DNA of 64,000 nucleotides from VMDJ01 sp038144195. GTDB taxonomy: Bacteria > Pseudomonadota > Gammaproteobacteria > Chromatiales > Chromatiaceae. A model generated the notes under the pieces. It saw only the letters and a program-made list of their open reading frames with translations. It was not told the origin of the DNA and did not search any database. Location of the stretch: NCBI GenBank assembly GCA_038144195.1, contig JAYQNH010000002.1, forward strand, positions 1,364,001 to 1,428,000, written 5' to 3'. The position numbers and the translations under genes are program-made. Positions 38,059 through 48,542 of this stretch are shown in pieces. Numbering within the stretch: position 1 is the first letter of the stretch; each line of letters starts with the position of its first letter.

Positions 38059-39339
38059 ACGCTCGGCTTTTCTATGCGACGCTCAAGTGGGCGGATGCGC
38101 GCGGTCTTCACTACGTTGTCTTGAATCTGAATGATGTCGATTGGGTAGCCTTCAATCATCAAAGAGGTGCCGGCCTCTGGCAGTGTTTGCAGGTATTCCA
38201 CAATCAAACCATTCAGTGTTTTCGGTCCTTCGGTGGGTAGCTCCCAGTGCATGTTGCGCGATAGCTCACGCAGCAATGCGGTGCCATCCACGAGATAGCT
38301 GCCATCATCTTGGGGGTGGACCGATGCAATGTGATCGGATGGGTCGGTTGCGAACTCACCCACAATCTCTTCAAGTAGGTCTGCCATGGTGAGTAGGCCA
38401 TGCACATCACCATATTCATCTACGACCAAGCCCCAACGACGTCGATTGCGTTGGAAGTTAATCAGCTGTTTATTAAGCGGTGTGCCTTTCGGAATGAAGT
38501 AGGGCTCGCGGATTAGCTCACGCAGTTCTTCGTGGGTTAGTCCATCACTATCAAGCGCTTCTTTAAGAATGTTGCGCGAGTGAATAAAGCCAAGTACATG
38601 GTCGATGCTGCCTTCGTAGACCAACACACGGGTGTAAGGGCTCTGTTGCAGTTGATCAAGAATCTCACTGATCGGAGCATCAATATCGATACCGTCCAGC
38701 TGGGTGCGCGGCACCATGATGTCTTCAACGTAGGTTTTCTCAAGGTCGAGAATGCTTAACAACATGCGTTGGTGTTTATACGGAATCATCGCGCCCGCTT
38801 CATTCACCACAGTTTTTAACTCTTCACGACTCAGTGCTTGGCCATCGCTGTCTTCTTGATAAATGCCAAGTAGCTTAAGAATGGAGTTGGCCATCAGGTT
38901 GACTAGCCAAACGAGCGGGAACATCACCTTAAGCAGCGGGGTGTAGATCCAAGCGGCAGGGAAGGCGACCTTTTCCGGATGCATGGCGGCTAGGGTTTTA
39001 GGCGCTACTTCAGAGAAGATCAGAACGACAAAGGTGAGGATGCCGGCAGCGATCGCAATCGCACCGTCACCACCGAGTCGCAGTGCAATCAAGGTCGCAA
39101 GTGATGAGGCCATGATGTTGACGAAGTTGTTGCCGAGCAGAATCAGGCCAATCAAGCGATCAGGCTTCTCAAGTAGCTTGGCAGGCAAGTTGCGCGCCGG
39201 TGTGACCTTCATCCGCGAGATGCTTGAGGCGATAACGGTTGAGCGTCATCAATGCGGTTTCTGAGCCAGAGAAAAATGCAGACAGGAAAAGTAAGAATAC
39301 GAGTGCACTAAAAAGCACACTAAGGGGTATGTCGTCCAA
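38055..39339 (-). CDS. CNNM/CorC-type transporter-associated protein (DUF21-CBS-CorC_HlyC), one frame change
   Basis: The membrane protein of about 427 residues has an N-terminal DUF21 domain (LSAFFSGSETALMTLNRYR; GLILLGNNFVNIMASSLAT), a CBS pair (VEDIMVPRTQLDGIDID; DEYGDVHGLLTMADLLEEIV), and a C-terminal CorC_HlyC domain. Related proteins are linked to magnesium or cobalt efflux. The frame changes near 39205. The N-terminus is best placed at TTG 39339 (MDDIPLSVLFSAL), which restores the usual length; there is no strong ribosome-binding site. It is convergent with radA. Confidence 0.85.
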
Positions 39340-39396
39340 AAGTTGGTTGCTCGTCTCTAGAAGATGTTTCTATTCTCGGAAGGGGGCTGCCGAGTG

Positions 39397-39779
39397 TCAA
39401 GGTTTAGGCTGTATAACCAACGCAGCTGCGCGGTCTTCGCCAAGAAGGATATTAAAGGTACGGCAAGCGGATGGGGTGTCCATTACCTCGTAGCCAATGC
39501 GGTGATCCATCAAGCGGATAAGGGTGCGAGGCTCAGGAAATTGGCAGCTGATCACCGGTCGCTAGGATGACCACCTCGGGGAGCTTGTTTAACCACGGCA
39601 GCCAGGGCTTCTTTCGCGGTCACGCTTTTATCCTCGCTTGGCCAGTCGATCGGGGTGCCAGCATTGAATAAGATGAGCCCATTTTGATGATCAAAGCGGC
39701 GGCCGCGCACGGTTAACGATTCACCATCGAAGGCGTCTATCAAGTTTTGTCCGGCAGCTTCATCGAGCACCATTTTCAT
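39397..39779 (-). CDS. Mth938-like domain protein (DUF498 family), two frame changes
   Basis: A small cytoplasmic protein of about 126 residues. It starts MKMVLDEAAGQNLIDAFDGE and, after removing two extra bases near 39575 and 39540, continues EVVILATGDQRQFPEPR and VMDTPSACRTFNILLGEDR. This matches the Mth938/NDUFAF3-like fold family, common in Proteobacteria with no defined bacterial function. ATG 39779 is preceded by AAGGAG. It is divergent from the aminotransferase gene. Confidence 0.75.
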
Positions 39780-39916
39780 GGTGTGGGCTCCTTGTGGTCA
39801 TCTATGGCTGAGATGTTAACGGAAAGTGGCTGTAATGGCCTTGATTTCATTGACAGATGAGGGCTCACTCAGTACTTTTACCGGCTTATTTTTACCTTTC
39901 TCTGGTTGAGGTCTCT

Positions 39917-41116
39917 GTGTCACTCAGTATGGACGATTTTAGTCGCATCAAGCGTCTTCCCCCGTATGTCTTCGCTATCGTAAATGAGCTGAAGGCCGCG
40001 GCGCGAGCACGTGGTGAGGACATCATTGACTTCGGTATGGGAAATCCAGATCAACCAACCCCGCAACATATCGTGGATAAGTTGGCTGAATCTGCGCAAC
40101 GTGGTGATACCCACCGTTACTCTACGTCTAAAGGTATTCCTCGTCTGCGTCGCGCAATCTGTAATTGGTATAAAGATCGTTACGACGTAGACCTTGATCC
40201 TGAAACACAAGCGATTGTGACCATTGGCTCGAAAGAGGGCTTGGCTCACTTGGCGTTGGCTTGTATGGGGCCTGGTGACTCGGTGTTGGTACCAAACCCT
40301 GCGTATCCGATCCATCCTTACGGTTTCATTATCTCTGGTGCTGATGTGCGCCACGTGCCGGTAACGGGCGAGGTCGATTTCTTTGAAGCGCTTGAGAAGG
40401 CAATTCGTGAATCATGGCCTAAGCCTAAGATGTTGGTATTGAACTACCCAGGTAACCCAACCGCAGAGTGTGTTGATCGGTCGTTCTTCGAGCGTGTAGT
40501 TGCGATTGCGAAAGAGCATAAGATTTGGGTCGTGCAAGATTTGGCTTATGCCGACATCGTTTTCGATGGCTACAAAGCGCCATCTATCCTTCAAGTTGAA
40601 GGTGCTGATGAGATCGCGGTTGAGTTCTTCTCAATGTCGAAGAGTTACAACATGCCAGGTTGGCGTGTCGGCTTTATGGTGGGTAACAAGACATTGGTAG
40701 CGGCATTAGGTCGCATTAAGTCTCATCTTGATTACGGTATGTTTACCCCGATACAAATTGCAGCGATTGCAGCGTTGGAGGGTCCACAAGATTGTGTGGA
40801 AGAGATTCGTAGCATGTACGAAAAGCGTCGCAATGTGCTTTGTGAAGGCTTGCATCACATAGGCTGGAATGTTGCGATTCCTAAGGCGACGATGTTTGTC
40901 TGGGCAAAGATACCCGATGCTTACAAAGAGATGGGCTCGTTAGAGTTTTGTAAAAAGTTATTAAAGGACGCAAAAGTTGCTGTCGCACCAGGCATTGGTT
41001 TTGGTGAGTACGGTGATGATCATGTGCGTTTTGGTTTGATCGAGAATGAACATCGTACGCGTCAGGCAGTGCGTGGTATTCGCGATATGTTCCGCAAAGA
41101 TGGTTTGCTCGACTGA
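39917..41116 (+). CDS. alaC: Class I/II aminotransferase, AlaC-like alanine transaminase
   Basis: A PLP-dependent transaminase of about 399 residues, probably pyruvate/glutamate to alanine. Motifs are DFGMGNPDQPTP near the N-terminus, the PLP lysine in SMSKSYNMPGWRVGF, LNYPGNPTAECVD, and the C-terminal Arg region HVRFGLIENEHRTRQA. GTG 39917 was chosen because GAGG precedes it at five bases; ATG 39929 is an alternative. hom follows after 24 bases, the arrangement seen in several Gammaproteobacteria, which suggests coordinated control with the aspartate-derived amino acids. Confidence 0.88.
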   Translation: MSLSMDDFSRIKRLPPYVFAIVNELKAAARARGEDIIDFGMGNPDQPTPQHIVDKLAESAQRGDTHRYSTSKGIPRLRRAICNWYKDRYDVDLDPETQAIVTIGSKEGLAHLALACMGPGDSVLVPNPAYPIHPYGFIISGADVRHVPVTGEVDFFEALEKAIRESWPKPKMLVLNYPGNPTAECVDRSFFERVVAIAKEHKIWVVQDLAYADIVFDGYKAPSILQVEGADEIAVEFFSMSKSYNMPGWRVGFMVGNKTLVAALGRIKSHLDYGMFTPIQIAAIAALEGPQDCVEEIRSMYEKRRNVLCEGLHHIGWNVAIPKATMFVWAKIPDAYKEMGSLEFCKKLLKDAKVAVAPGIGFGEYGDDHVRFGLIENEHRTRQAVRGIRDMFRKDGLLD

Positions 41117-41140
41117 GCACGCGGACCACAGGAGTTGTAA

Positions 41141-42451
41141 ATGAAGCCGGTTAAAGTTGGTTTATTAGGTTTAGGTACTGTCGGCGGCGGTACTTTGAAT
41201 GTATTGGTGCGTAATGCACAAGAGATTGCACGTCGTGCCGGTCGTGAGATTGTTGTTAGCCATGCGGCTGCGCGTGACTATGATCCATCACAGCTTGAAG
41301 GCTTAGATAGCGTAGAGATTTGCAGTGATGCATTCGATGTTGTGGCCAATCCTGATGTCGATATCGTTGTTGAATTGATCGGTGGTTACTCGCCAGCAAA
41401 AGAACTGGTGATGAAAGCGATTGAGAACGGCAAGCATGTGGTTACTGCCAATAAAGCACTGATTGCACTGCACGGTAATGAGATTTTCACCGCTGCGCAG
41501 AAGCAGGGTGTGACCGTTGCCTTTGAAGCGGCGGTTGCTGGCGGCATTCCAATTATTAAAGCTTTGCGTGAGGGCTTGTCTGCAAACCATATCAATTGGA
41601 TTGCCGGCATCATCAACGGTACCGGTAACTTCATCCTGACTGAGATGAAAGAAAAGGGCCGTGACTTTGCGGATGTGCTGAAAGAGGCGCAAGAGCTTGG
41701 TTATGCCGAAGCAGATCCAACCTTTGACGTTGAAGGTATCGATGCAGCGCATAAGTTGACGATCTTGGCGTCACTGGCGTTTGGTATACCGCTGCAGTTT
41801 GAAAAATGTTTTACCGAAGGCATTAGTAAGATTGAGCCACAAGATGTGACCTATGCTGAAGAATTTGGCTATCGCATTAAGCACCTTGGTGTAACGCGTA
41901 AGACAGAAGCCGGTGTTGAGTTGCGTGTGCATCCAACCTTGATTCCTGAGAAGCGTTTGATCGCTAACGTAAATGGCGTGATGAATGCCGTATTGGTTAA
42001 CGGCGATGCTGTAGGTCCTACCTTGTACTACGGTGCAGGTGCGGGTTCTTTGCCAACTGCGTCTGCAGTGGTTGCGGATGTGGTTGATGTGGCGCGTGCG
42101 CTGACAACTGATCCAACAAACCGTGTGCCGCACTTGGCTTTCCAGCCGGGTGAATTGTCAGATACGCCAGTACTCAGCATGGACGATGTTGAAACGGCTT
42201 ATTACTTGCGTATGACGGTTGAAGATAAAGCTGGCGTGTTGGCTGCTATCGCAGGCATCTTGAGTGAAGCGGGTATCTCTATCGATGCGATGCAACAGAA
42301 AGAGCCAGGTGACGCAGATGATTACGTGCCATTGGTTATGTTGACTCACAACGTACGTGAAGCCGCAATGAATGCCGCTATCGCTAAAATCGAAGGCTTG
42401 GATGCTGTTCGTGGTTCTGTTACCCGTATCCGAGTCGAACAGCTGAGCTAA
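41141..42451 (+). CDS. hom: Homoserine dehydrogenase
   Basis: This NAD(P)-dependent enzyme reduces aspartate semialdehyde to homoserine for threonine and methionine. The 436-residue monofunctional form (no aspartokinase) has a Rossmann motif GLLGLGTVGGG, the catalytic region VVTANKALIALHG, the substrate-binding domain GIINGTGNFILTEM and YAEADPTFDVEG, and a C-terminal ACT domain (RMTVEDKAGVLAAIAGI) for feedback control. CAGGAG precedes ATG 41141. The frame is intact. Confidence 0.97.
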   Translation: MKPVKVGLLGLGTVGGGTLNVLVRNAQEIARRAGREIVVSHAAARDYDPSQLEGLDSVEICSDAFDVVANPDVDIVVELIGGYSPAKELVMKAIENGKHVVTANKALIALHGNEIFTAAQKQGVTVAFEAAVAGGIPIIKALREGLSANHINWIAGIINGTGNFILTEMKEKGRDFADVLKEAQELGYAEADPTFDVEGIDAAHKLTILASLAFGIPLQFEKCFTEGISKIEPQDVTYAEEFGYRIKHLGVTRKTEAGVELRVHPTLIPEKRLIANVNGVMNAVLVNGDAVGPTLYYGAGAGSLPTASAVVADVVDVARALTTDPTNRVPHLAFQPGELSDTPVLSMDDVETAYYLRMTVEDKAGVLAAIAGILSEAGISIDAMQQKEPGDADDYVPLVMLTHNVREAAMNAAIAKIEGLDAVRGSVTRIRVEQLS

Positions 42452-42455
42452 TCGT

Positions 42456-43376
42456 TTGACCCACTATGTGGTAGCGCCAAGGTTATCGACACCGCCCAAA
42501 GGTGTGGCTGATCTTGGCCCTTTGTCGTCTTTAAAGCCCTTACATCGTTTTCTTGCGCGCACGGATCGTCATGATCAATCTGGCGATTTCGAGCACATCA
42601 TTTGGTCATTTTTGGCCTGCCTGAAGTGCAGGGCGATGTGCCATTAGCTGCATTGCGCTATCAGCAAGAGTCGTCTTTGCCAGTATTAAATGCAGGCCAG
42701 CAAGTGATGTTGCTTGATTGGCTCTATCTCAAACACGATCAAGATCGCCTGCTGGGCTTTCGGTTGCCTGCAGATGCCTTATCGCATGAGCAGCTTGTCT
42801 CCTTAGTGGCTTATCTGAATGACTTTTTGCAAGACGATGGTTTGACACTTTGTGTAGGTGCAGATCAACAGTGTTATGCGATCAGCGATTCGATGTGGGA
42901 TATAACAACTTCGCCGGCGGCGTCAGGTGGAAGGGCGTAATGTTGATCTGATGATGCCAAAGGGTGCTGATGCGCTTCGCTTTAAAAAGCTACTCAATGA
43001 ATTGCAGATGTTATTGCATCAGTGGCCTGAAAATCAGCAGCGCGAGCTCGGTGGCAAGGTGACGGTATCTACCCCGTGGGTGAGTTTTGTAAGTCAGGCT
43101 AAAGCGATACAGCCACTAGGTTTTCAGCAGCTCAGTGCGTCACCGTTATGGATTCAGCAGCTACAACTTCAGGCGTCACAAAAAAGCGAGCATCAACTCT
43201 CGGTGTTTACTGAATTCATGGATGCTGAGGCGCAGTCTGATGCAGAAGCTTGGTGGCTTGCAGCACAACGCTTTAATACATGGCTTACACAGCAAGCATT
43301 ACGTGACGTGGTGTTGTTTGATGCAGATGGCGGGCGCTTTGAGAACTATCAGTCATGGAGATTGTGGCGTCGATAG
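42456..43376 (+). CDS. COG4255-type protein (phosphoglycerate-mutase-like, 'RpfE type'), two frame changes
   Basis: The protein of about 306 residues starts at TTG 42456 or GTG 42468, four to sixteen bases after hom. The recognisable core is VDLMMPKGADALRFKKLLNE and LQMLLHQWPENQQRE, a pattern of proteins annotated as cofactor-independent phosphoglycerate mutase-like or RpfE-type regulators, often found beside hom/thrC in Beta- and Gammaproteobacteria. A base is missing near 42610 and one is extra near 42920. The true activity is unknown. Confidence 0.6.
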
Positions 43377-43384
43377 GTAAGTGG

Positions 43385-43407
43385 GCTGACCTCGTGAAGA
43401 GGTCAGC
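43385..43407. other. Perfect 9-bp inverted repeat between convergent genes
   Basis: GCTGACCTC and GAGGTCAGC flank a GTGAA loop in the 38-base space between the COG4255-type gene and convergent queF. There is no T run on either side, so it is not a standard intrinsic terminator. It may still protect 3' ends. Confidence 0.5.
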
Positions 43408-43414
43408 GATAAAC

Positions 43415-43804
43415 TTAAGGTAGATGCACAGGCTCTGGTGCTACCCAACCTTCTTTACGATGCTCAGCAACCACTTTGGTGTAGACGCCGCCACGCACAT
43501 TAAAGTCAGCGGTTAATCGCATATAACGCGGATTGGTTGCAGCAACAAGATGCCCTAGGATTTGATTCGTCATTGCTTCGTGGAAGCCGCCTTCGTCGCG
43601 GAAAGACCAGATATACATCTTGAGGGCTTTGAGCTCGACGCATTTTTCATCTGGGATGTATTCCAACAGTAGCTCGGCAAAATCAGGCTGGCCGGTTTTT
43701 GGGCACAAGCAGGTGAACTCGGGCATACGGATACGAATGGTGTAGTCGCGGCCAGGATTTGGGTTATCGAAGGTTTCTAGGTCTTTGCTTGGAACTGATC
43801 CCAT
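43415..43804 (-). CDS. queF: 7-cyano-7-deazaguanine (preQ0) reductase QueF, short type
   Basis: This NADPH-dependent nitrile reductase converts preQ0 to preQ1 for queuosine in tRNA. The 129-residue product is the short, unimodular YkvM-like type. It has the catalytic cysteine motif FTCLCPKTGQPDFA, the QueF signature ELKALKMYIWSFRDEGGFHE, and a C-terminal FNVRGGVYTKV. The frame is intact. It is monocistronic and convergent with the preceding gene. Confidence 0.96.
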   Translation of the reverse strand: MGSVPSKDLETFDNPNPGRDYTIRIRMPEFTCLCPKTGQPDFAELLLEYIPDEKCVELKALKMYIWSFRDEGGFHEAMTNQILGHLVAATNPRYMRLTADFNVRGGVYTKVVAEHRKEGWVAPEPVHLP

Positions 43805-43993
43805 GACACATCTCTATGAATTACAACAGGTTGCGGAGTATATCGGAACCACTGCCTGAGTGTGCGCTCTAGAGACCTAAACAGCTGAGTTTTTTCGGGT
43901 GGTTTTTAGGCTTGCGAAAGGGGGTGAAAAAGGTTCGATTTTGACCGCCATTTGCTTGTCCGTGACAGGTCCATTCGGGTATCTTTACCGGCT

Positions 43994-46900
43994 ATGCGAC
44001 TAGAAAAAATTAAACTCGCGGGCTTCAAATCTTTTGTCGACCCGACCACTGTTCACTTCCCCTCAAATCTCGTCGGAATCGTTGGTCCAAACGGCTGTGG
44101 TAAGTCGAATGTGATCGATGCGGTACGTTGGGTTATGGGTGAAAGCTCAGCCAAAATGCTGCGTGGCGAATCGATGGCGGACGTCATCTTTAATGGTTCG
44201 ACAAGCCGTAAGCCAGTGGGCACGGCCAGTATCGAATTGGTGTTTGATAACAGCGATGGCGGTGCTGGCGGTCAGTTTGCGCAATATGCTGAGATCTCGG
44301 TAAAGCGCCAAGTGACCCGTGATGGTCAGTCGTTGTATTTCTTAAATGGTGTGAAGTGTCGTCGTCGCGACATTACCGATCTGTTCTTAGGTACCGGTCT
44401 TGGACCTCGTAGTTACTCGATCATCGAGCAGGGCATGATTTCGCGCATCATTGAAGCGCGTCCTGAAGAGTTGCGTGTTTACTTAGAAGAAGCCGCAGGT
44501 ATCTCTAAGTACAAAGAGCGCCGTCGCGAAACCGAAAATCGCATTAAGCACACCCGTGAAAACCTTGAGCGTTTAGATGACTTGCGTGAAGAGGTTGAGA
44601 AGCAGTTGGTGCGTTTAGAGCGCCAAGCAGCTACCGCTGAAAAATACAAAGTCCTGCGTGACGATGAGCGTCGCTCACGAGCTGAATTACTTGCGTTACG
44701 TTTGACCTCAATGCGTGAAGATGTTGAGCGTCATGATCGTAAGATTGCAGAACAACAAAATGCGCTAGAGGCGGTAGTCACTGAGCAGCGTGGTGTTGAG
44801 TCTGAAATCGAATCACAACGTGCGGCGCACCTTGAGGCGAATGATCACTTTAATCAGGTACAGGGTCAGTTCTATTCGATTGGTTCTGAGATTGCGCGTT
44901 TAGAAGAGGCAATTCAGTTTGCACGTGAACAGCGACGCCAACAAGAAGCTGATTTAGAGCAAGCGAAACATGCGTTGAAAGAAGCGCAAAGCTTGAGTGA
45001 ACAAGATAACAGCAAGCTGCAAGAGCTTAGCTGATCAGTTAGAAAAAGATCGCCCAATGCTCGAAGAGATGCGTGCGGCCGAAGAGGCAGCGCGTCAGAC
45101 CTTGCAAGATGCTGAACATGCGATGCAGAAGTGGCAAAGCGAGTGGGATGAGTTCACGGCTAAGTCGAATGAGCCATCACAGCAGGCTCAGGTTGAGCGC
45201 ACCCGTATCAATCACATTGAGCAGCAAGAGCAGCAGCTGAAGCGTCGCATCGATCGCAATCGTGAAGAACAAGAGCGTTTAGGTGATATCACTCTAGAAG
45301 CTGAGATTAAAGAGTTGCAGCGTCGCGAAGAAGAAAGTGCATCTGTCGTTGAGTCTGCGCAGACACAAATGGCTCAAGCGCAACAACAGATTGAGCAAGC
45401 GCGCGATCAGATTAACGATCAGCAACAAAAGCTGAATGAGTCGCAATCTGAATTACAAACCTTGAGTGGTCGTTTGTCTTCTCTCCAAGCATTACAGCAA
45501 GCGGCAAAAGGTGAAGATAACGAAGCCTTGAATAGCTGGTTATCAAGTAAAGGTTTAGAAGCGTCATCGCGACTACTAAATACCATCGAAGTCGATTCTG
45601 GCTGGCAAACGGCTGTAGAGGTGGCTTTAGGTCATCACTTGCAAGCGGTGGTTGTCGATGATTTGAATGGCTTTGGTCAAGATGTCGAGGCAATGGCTAA
45701 AGCGGGCGCTAAGTTGTTTGCAACATCGGCATCTACAGGAGCGGCGGTTGCAGGTTCTTTGGCGGAAAAGGTTAAAGGTCCTGCGGGCTTACAGCATTTA
45801 TTAGGCTCGGTGTTGTGTGCAGATGATGTGCAAAGTGCTTTAGCGAAGAGTGGTTCCTTACAAGCAGGTCAATCTTATATAACGCCTCAGGGAGCCTTGG
45901 TGGGTCAGGGCTGGCTGAGTCTTCATCGCAGTGATTCTGAGCAAGACGGCGTGTTAGTACGTGAGCAAGAGATTCGTCAGTTAACTCAGCGTGAACAAGA
46001 TCTTGGTCCTGCTATTGCGACATTACAAGAAACGCTAAACATTGCACGCGAAGCGTTAAAAGCAGCGGAGTTCGAGCGCGATCAAACGCAACAGAAGCGT
46101 GATGCAGCGAATAAGCAGCTAAGTGATGTGAAGTCATTGCTGAGCGGTAAGTTGGCGCGTGCTGAACAGATTCAACAGCGTGTTCAAGGTCTGGTTGAAG
46201 AAGGCAATGACTTAGCTGAGCAGTTAGCCCAAGGCGACAAAGACATGGAAGCGGCGCGTAGTCGTTTGCATGCAGCACTCGCTGAGGTGGATCAGTTAGG
46301 TAAGAAGCGTGATCAGATGAGTGCTGAGCGTGAGTCGCATCGCAGTTCGCTTGATCAGGCGCGTGAAGCGGCGGCCGTAGCACGTAATAAACTGCATGAA
46401 GTGCAATTGCGTGTTGAATCGACGCGGACATCTGAAGATTCATTGCGTTCGGGTATCGATCGCATGCACTCGCAAGTTTCACAATTGAATAGCCGTGTTG
46501 AAGAGCTCACTAAAATTTTGGGGGATGGTGCATCGCCGGTGGGCGAGCAACAGCTTGATCTTGAGCAAAAGTTGGCCGCTCGCGTCGACGCTGAGAACGC
46601 GCTTGGCGAAGCGCGTAAGCAACTCGAAGCGATTGATCATCGCTTACGTGAGTTAGAGCAGGGTCGTCATTCTATTGAACAGCGCGTGCAAGACGAGCGC
46701 AGCAAGTTGGATGCGGCGCGTATGGCTCGCCAAGAGGTTGTGGTTCGTGGTGGCACGATTGAAGAGCAGTTGGCAGAAACCGGCTTTGAGCTGCAGGTGT
46801 TGATTGATGAGATGCCAGAAGAAGCGAATTCGCAAAGCTGGCAGAACAAAGTTGAAGATCTGGCAACGCAGATTCAGCGTTTAGGTCCAATTAATTTGGC

Positions 46901-47495
46901 AGCGATCGATGAGTTCAAAGAACAGAGTGAGCGCATGGATTACTTGAATCGTCAGAACGCTGACGTGACCAAATCGCTAACGACTCTTGAAGAAGCTATC
47001 AAAAAGATCGACCGTGAAACACGAACTCGCTTTAAAGAGACCTTTGATAAAGTGGATAACGGCTTTAAGACCTTATTCCCGAAACTCTTTGGTGGTGGCC
47101 ATGCCTACCTTGAGCTAACCGGTGAAGATCTGCTGGATACCGGTGTGACCGTTATGGCGCGTCCACCTGGTAAGCGTAACTCGAGTATTCACTTGTTATC
47201 GGGTGGTGAGAAAGCGATGACGGCGGTTGCGTTGGTCTTCTCGATCTTCCAATTGAATCCATCGCCGTTCTGTATGCTCGACGAGGTCGATGCGCCGCTT
47301 GATGATGCCAATGTTGGTCGCTACTCTAATTTGGTTAAAGAGATGTCTGAACACGTTCAATTCATCTTTATTACCCACAATAAAGTGACAATGGAGATTG
47401 CAAATCAGCTCTCAGGTGTCACTATGCAAGAACCAGGTGTGTCTCGACTCGTATCTGTCGACATTGAAGAGGCGGCCACGATGGCGGCACTTTAA
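43994..47495 (+). CDS. smc: Chromosome partition protein SMC, one frame change
   Basis: A condensin ATPase of about 1166 residues that organises and segregates the chromosome. The N-terminal ATPase lobe has Walker A VGPNGCGKSNV and the Q-loop region VRWVMGESSAKMLRG. Long Gln/Glu-rich coiled coils flank a hinge around residues 510-620 (ALGHHLQAVVVDD, PQGALVGQG). The C-terminal lobe has the ABC signature LLSGGEKAMTAVAL and Walker B FCMLDEVDAPLDDANV. One extra base near 45030 shifts the frame inside the first coiled coil. zipA and ligA follow, a gammaproteobacterial arrangement. Confidence 0.95.
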
Positions 47496-47513
47496 TCAAC
47501 CGTAAGGGGGATA

Positions 47514-48542
47514 ATGGTGAGCTCAGATGAACTAAGACTGCTGCTATTGGGACTCGGTGTTCTTTTGGTTGTTGCGATCTATGTTGCTGACAAACTGAAG
47601 CGTGGTAGCAAGTTAAAGATGCCGCGCAAACTCGAGGAAGTTGACGAGAACAATCATTTTGACGATGACCTGACGGGTGATGTTGGTGAGGTGCGCGTAA
47701 AGTCTGAGCCAACGATAACTGATGCCTTGCGTGGCGAACCGCTTGTTGAAGAGCCTTTGCTGAAAGGTGAACCATCGTTTGAAGACGAGGTTGAGCTAGG
47801 CAAAGCGCCAGAGCTAGAGCCTGAGATTTTAGCTGAGCCACCGGTCATCACTGATATTGATCCTGCTGACCTTGTGTCTGAGGAAGAGGCTAAAGCACAG
47901 GGTGAAGCTGAGTTCACGCTATCTGGTGAAGAGCCGGTAGCGCCTGAGTTACCGATTCATCTTGATCCAGCACCTGCAGAGCCGGTTGTGCCCAAGATGC
48001 CTGAGTTTACGGCTAAGCCGAAAGAAGACTCTCAGTTCGCCTTGGATTTTGATTTTGCTGCGACGAACGATGAGCCTGAGGTTGAGCCTGAGGTGTATGA
48101 AGACAACCCTGATCTGCCAAAGAAGATTGTGCAGATCAATGTGATGCGCAAGAGTGGTCCTTTTAGTTTGGCTGAGATTCAGCGAGCAGCGAAAGAGGTC
48201 GACCTGCATTACGGTGAGATGGGTATCTACCATCGTGAAACCGCGGCAAAACACACCTTGTTTAGTATGGCGAGCATGGTTGAGCCGGGCACCTTCCCGC
48301 AGGGCAAGAAAGCAGATTTTGCTACCCCAGGTTTAACTTTATTTGCGCAGATACCAGGGCCGCGAGATGGCATTGCGGTGTTTAGCGATATGTTGATGAC
48401 GGCCGAACGTATGGCGACCATGTTGGATGCGGTGTTGTATGACGATACGCGCAGTAAGCTCACTCGCCAGAGCATTGATCACACTCGCGACAGTATCGCT
48501 GAGCATTTACGTAAAGTGGCTATCCTTAAAAATAAACGATGA
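47514..48542 (+). CDS. zipA: Cell division protein ZipA
   Basis: A bitopic inner-membrane protein that tethers FtsZ to the membrane at the division site; 342 residues. It has an N-terminal membrane helix (LRLLLLGLGVLLVVAIYV), a basic stretch, a long acidic Pro/Glu-rich linker (about residues 45-200), and the C-terminal FtsZ-binding domain (IVQINVMRKSGPFSLAEIQ; GIAVFSDMLMTAERMA). TAAGGGGG precedes the ATG. Its stop overlaps the ligA start by four bases (ATGA), implying coupled translation. Confidence 0.93.
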   Translation: MVSSDELRLLLLGLGVLLVVAIYVADKLKRGSKLKMPRKLEEVDENNHFDDDLTGDVGEVRVKSEPTITDALRGEPLVEEPLLKGEPSFEDEVELGKAPELEPEILAEPPVITDIDPADLVSEEEAKAQGEAEFTLSGEEPVAPELPIHLDPAPAEPVVPKMPEFTAKPKEDSQFALDFDFAATNDEPEVEPEVYEDNPDLPKKIVQINVMRKSGPFSLAEIQRAAKEVDLHYGEMGIYHRETAAKHTLFSMASMVEPGTFPQGKKADFATPGLTLFAQIPGPRDGIAVFSDMLMTAERMATMLDAVLYDDTRSKLTRQSIDHTRDSIAEHLRKVAILKNKR